Shown here in pieces: positions 61,733 through 64,000 of a stretch of 64,000 nucleotides of DNA. The position numbers were made by a program, and so were the translations under genes. The notes beneath the pieces are model-generated. The model was given only the letters and a program-made list of their open reading frames with translations. It was not told where the DNA came from and did no database searches. The stretch covers positions 1 to 64,000 of the forward strand of contig JAAYAJ010000065.1 of NCBI GenBank assembly GCA_012719455.1. The letters run 5' to 3'. The DNA comes from Acidobacteriota bacterium (lineage in GTDB: Bacteria; Acidobacteriota; UBA6911). Numbering within the stretch: the first letter of the stretch is position 1; each line of letters begins with the position of its first letter.

Positions 61733-64000
61733 ATGGCGGCGGTGGCCCTTTCCTTTTCCCTCGGGATCCTCCTGGCCCGGCTCTTCACAACATACGCCTT
61801 CGCCGGATTAATCGCGGCGGCACTTCTCCTGCTGGCCGCATCCGGCCTGGCTCTCCACCGCAACCTGGAGGGCCGGTCACTGGCGCTCGGGCTGGCCGCC
61901 CTGGCGGCGGCCGGATTCCTGACAGCCGCGGCGCAGCGGGACGGAGTAGGCCGCGACCATCTCCGGCATGCCCTGCCCCTAGGGGAGTTTCCGCTGGACG
62001 TCCCCTCCGCCTTCGACGCCTGCGTCGCCGACGACGGCCAGGTCAGGGGAGGGGAAAGCGTGCACACCCTCCGGCTCCTTGCCCGGCGCCGGGGAGAAGA
62101 ATGGAGCGCGTGCCATGGAATGGGGATTCTGCGCGTCACCCTCCCCACTGTGCCCGACCATGGCCGGGAAGAGCCCCCGCTCACACGGGGGGACCGGGTC
62201 AGGGGATGGGCCGTCTGGCACCGGCCCCGCAATTTCGAAAACCCGGGATCGGAGGACAGGGTCGCCCGGCTTGCCCGGCGCGGGGTCTGGATCGAGGGGA
62301 GGACGAAGTCGGTCCGGCTGCTGGAAATCGAACCGGGGGGGTGTGCCGGCCCCCTGACCGGCCCCGTCGCGGCTGCGCGCACCCGCGTCCGCGAAGCCTT
62401 CCGCCCCCTCGCCGAGCGGGGGAAGCGGGTAGAGGCCGCCGTCCTGGCCAGCCTGACCATAGGAGACTACTCGGACCTCACCGATCCGGTCCTCGGGGCT
62501 TTCCGGAACTCGGGAACGCTCCACGTCCTCGTAGTGTCCGGGTTACACGTCGCCTGGATCGCCGGGCTCCTCCTGGGCCTGGCCAGGCGCGCCCGGCTTC
62601 CGGAGCGCCTCCGCTACCTGGTGGCGGGGACAGCCATCCTGGCCTACACTTGCGTCGTCGGCTTCCAGGCGAGTATCACTCGCTGTTTCTGGGTGTTCAC
62701 CCTCTACCTGCTCGGGCGCATGATCTTCCGTCACGCCGATCCGATCAACCTCCTTTTCGCCGCGGCCCTCATCCTGCTGGCCGCCCATCCGGGCTGGCTG
62801 TTCGAAATCGGGTTCCAGCTCTCCTTCCTATCCGTCCTGGCGATCGTGATGACCGCGTCCCCTCTCATCGAGGAGTACTGGGACCCCGTCTGCGCGCCCA
62901 CTCGGCACGCGGGAGACGCGGACCGGCTCTTCCTCCGGCCGGGACGGTGGCACCGCCTCGGCCGCCGCCTGCGCTTCGGAATCGAAATCATCGCCGAGGG
63001 GATCGGCGACCGGGTTTCCCCCGCCTGCGCGCGGGCGCTGCAATGGACCTGCCGGCGCACGGCGGGCGCCGTGGGGGCGGCCGGGAGCATGGTTCTCCTC
63101 TCGCTCGCGGTCGAGCTGTGGATCGGTCCCCTGCTGGCCCGCAGCTACAACCGCATCTGCTGGATCGGACCGCTGGCCAATGTCGGCATCGTTCCGCTCT
63201 CCTCCCTCACGCTGGCCGCCGGCCTCGGGGCGGCCCTGGCCCCCGGCGTCCTCGGGGACGCCATCGTCCCCGTGGCCGGGAAAAGCGCCACCCTCCTCAT
63301 CGCCGGCGCTCGGGCGGCGGCCGCCCTCCCAGGCGCCTGGCAGCGGTGTCCCACCCCGCCGGCCGCCTGGGTCTGGGGGGGAATCGGCCTCCTCTTCCTC
63401 TGGTCCTTCCTGAAGTGGCGCCGGCGCTGGATCCCCCCGGCCCTCGTCACCGCTACCCTCCTGCTCCTGGCCGCAGCCCCGAGCCCTCTTCTCCAGTCCG
63501 CCCTCGCCCGGTTCCGGCCGCGGGCACCCCTGGTCCAACCGGGCGCGCGGGGGGCCCCCCCTACCCTGAGTTTCTCCTTCCTGGATGTCGGCGAGGGGGA
63601 CGCCATCGTCATCCGCTTCCCTGACGACGGCCTATGGCTTTTGGACGCCGGGGGTCTCGTCCTTCCCCCGGCGGAGGAGGAGAGTGGCGCGGGATTCGAT
63701 ATCGGCGAGGCTGTCGTGAGCCGCTATCTGTGGCACCAATGGCTGCTCCGGCCCGACAGGGTGATCCTGTCGCACGCGGACATGGACCATGCCGGGGGGG
63801 TGCCCGCCGTCCTCGCCAACTTCCCGGTCGACGCCTTCGGCTACGCCCCGGCGGGGGCGGACGCGCGCATCCTGGAGAAAATCCTGGCGACCGCCGCCAG
63901 CCGGGGGAGCCGGGTCATCCACGTGAGCCGGGGGGTGAAACTCGACCGGGGCCCGGTCCGCGTCCGTGTCCTGCACCCCGGCCCGGAGTCCGTGCAGGCT
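61733..64000 (+). CDS. comEC: DNA internalization protein ComEC/Rec2 (3' end cut by window)
   Basis: About 756 codons, translated by hand from ATG 61733. N-terminal hydrophobic helices precede an OB-like DUF4131 region (to about residue 200). The Competence domain holds LTIGDYSDLTDPVLGAFRNS, LHVLVVSGLHVAWIAGLLLG and FQASITRCFWVFTLYLLGR, with several more membrane helices (about 250-560). A metallo-beta-lactamase-like domain follows (FSFLDVGEGDAIVIRFP, ILSHADMDHAGGVPAVL). ComEC carries single-stranded DNA across the inner membrane in natural transformation. The C-terminus lies outside the window. Other com genes are not seen. Confidence 0.95.
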   Translation, partial: MAAVALSFSLGILLARLFTTYAFAGLIAAALLLLAASGLALHRNLEGRSLALGLAALAAAGFLTAAAQRDGVGRDHLRHALPLGEFPLDVPSAFDACVADDGQVRGGESVHTLRLLARRRGEEWSACHGMGILRVTLPTVPDHGREEPPLTRGDRVRGWAVWHRPRNFENPGSEDRVARLARRGVWIEGRTKSVRLLEIEPGGCAGPLTGPVAAARTRVREAFRPLAERGKRVEAAVLASLTIGDYSDLTDPVLGAFRNSGTLHVLVVSGLHVAWIAGLLLGLARRARLPERLRYLVAGTAILAYTCVVGFQASITRCFWVFTLYLLGRMIFRHADPINLLFAAALILLAAHPGWLFEIGFQLSFLSVLAIVMTASPLIEEYWDPVCAPTRHAGDADRLFLRPGRWHRLGRRLRFGIEIIAEGIGDRVSPACARALQWTCRRTAGAVGAAGSMVLLSLAVELWIGPLLARSYNRICWIGPLANVGIVPLSSLTLAAGLGAALAPGVLGDAIVPVAGKSATLLIAGARAAAALPGAWQRCPTPPAAWVWGGIGLLFLWSFLKWRRRWIPPALVTATLLLLAAAPSPLLQSALARFRPRAPLVQPGARGAPPTLSFSFLDVGEGDAIVIRFPDDGLWLLDAGGLVLPPAEEESGAGFDIGEAVVSRYLWHQWLLRPDRVILSHADMDHAGGVPAVLANFPVDAFGYAPAGADARILEKILATAASRGSRVIHVSRGVKLDRGPVRVRVLHPGPESVQA

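Noticed and set aside
61549..63624. A 691-codon plus-strand frame rich in Pro, Arg and Gly
   Set aside because: It is a frame-shifted shadow of comEC, which has clear family motifs in another frame.

Overview
The window looks like one stretch of chromosome from a high-G+C, diderm (LPS-bearing), probably anaerobic bacterium. The envelope genes show the diderm plan: bamA, ompH/skp, fabZ, lpxA, lpxI, lolCD and a TonB-dependent receptor. A rubredoxin/flavodiiron pair and a Desulfovibrio-type molybdenum hydroxylase suggest anaerobic life. The Carboxypeptidase-regulatory-like extension on the BtuB receptor, the DUF4388/PATAN and MXAN_5187-type proteins and LpxI in place of LpxH suggest Acidobacteriota or a deltaproteobacterial-type lineage. 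That placement is inference only. I see no rRNA, tRNA, CRISPR array, insertion sequence or phage gene.

Region 1 (1-5.8 kb, visibly lower G+C than the rest) is a cobalamin block. On the minus strand an adenosylcobalamin riboswitch precedes an unassigned ORF, cobU, a remnant of cobS, a fused cobD-cobQ gene and cbiB, which runs off the window. A short precorrin-2 dehydrogenase gene diverges on the plus strand. Region 2 (6-11 kb, minus) is a candidate operon: a xanthine-oxidase-family molybdenum hydroxylase, a SufS-like cysteine desulfurase, a NifU-N-like scaffold without its third cysteine ligand, and a small Cys-rich protein. Region 3 (11.4-15.3 kb) holds an O-methyltransferase, two overlapping small membrane proteins, a DUF3795-like protein, a lipoprotein and a second methyltransferase.

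Region 4 (15.4-22.9 kb, minus) is one long gene run: tsaD, a small unknown protein, queG, a DUF5658-like protein, a CitE-like lyase, a MoxR ATPase, a CoxE/VWA protein, rubredoxin and a flavodiiron protein. Region 5 (23-29.4 kb, plus) has mtnA and then a second cobalamin riboswitch driving btuF-btuC-btuD-btuB, whose coding sequences overlap. Thus the window carries corrinoid uptake and late corrinoid assembly, each under a B12 riboswitch. A DUF4388 protein and a divergent dihydropteroate synthase follow on the minus strand.

Region 6 (32-54 kb, plus) is a dense housekeeping and envelope array: pgsA, a DUF512 radical-SAM protein, ribH, nusB, lysS, lolC/E-type permease, lolD, bamA, ompH, fabZ, lpxA, lpxI, a Gfo/Idh oxidoreductase, a TonB-like protein, a SPOR-SpoIID lipoprotein, a 31-residue membrane peptide, miaA, gatB, a secreted unknown and rnr. 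Region 7 (54-64 kb) has selA (minus), an MXAN_5187-type protein, a cold-shock protein (minus), purH, a DUF2914 membrane protein, an unknown, a RlmD/TrmA-type methyltransferase and a comEC truncated by the window end. No clear defence or mobile system is present. The most unusual features are the cobS remnant beside the CobD-CobQ fusion and the hydroxylase/desulfurase/scaffold/Cys-rich cluster.
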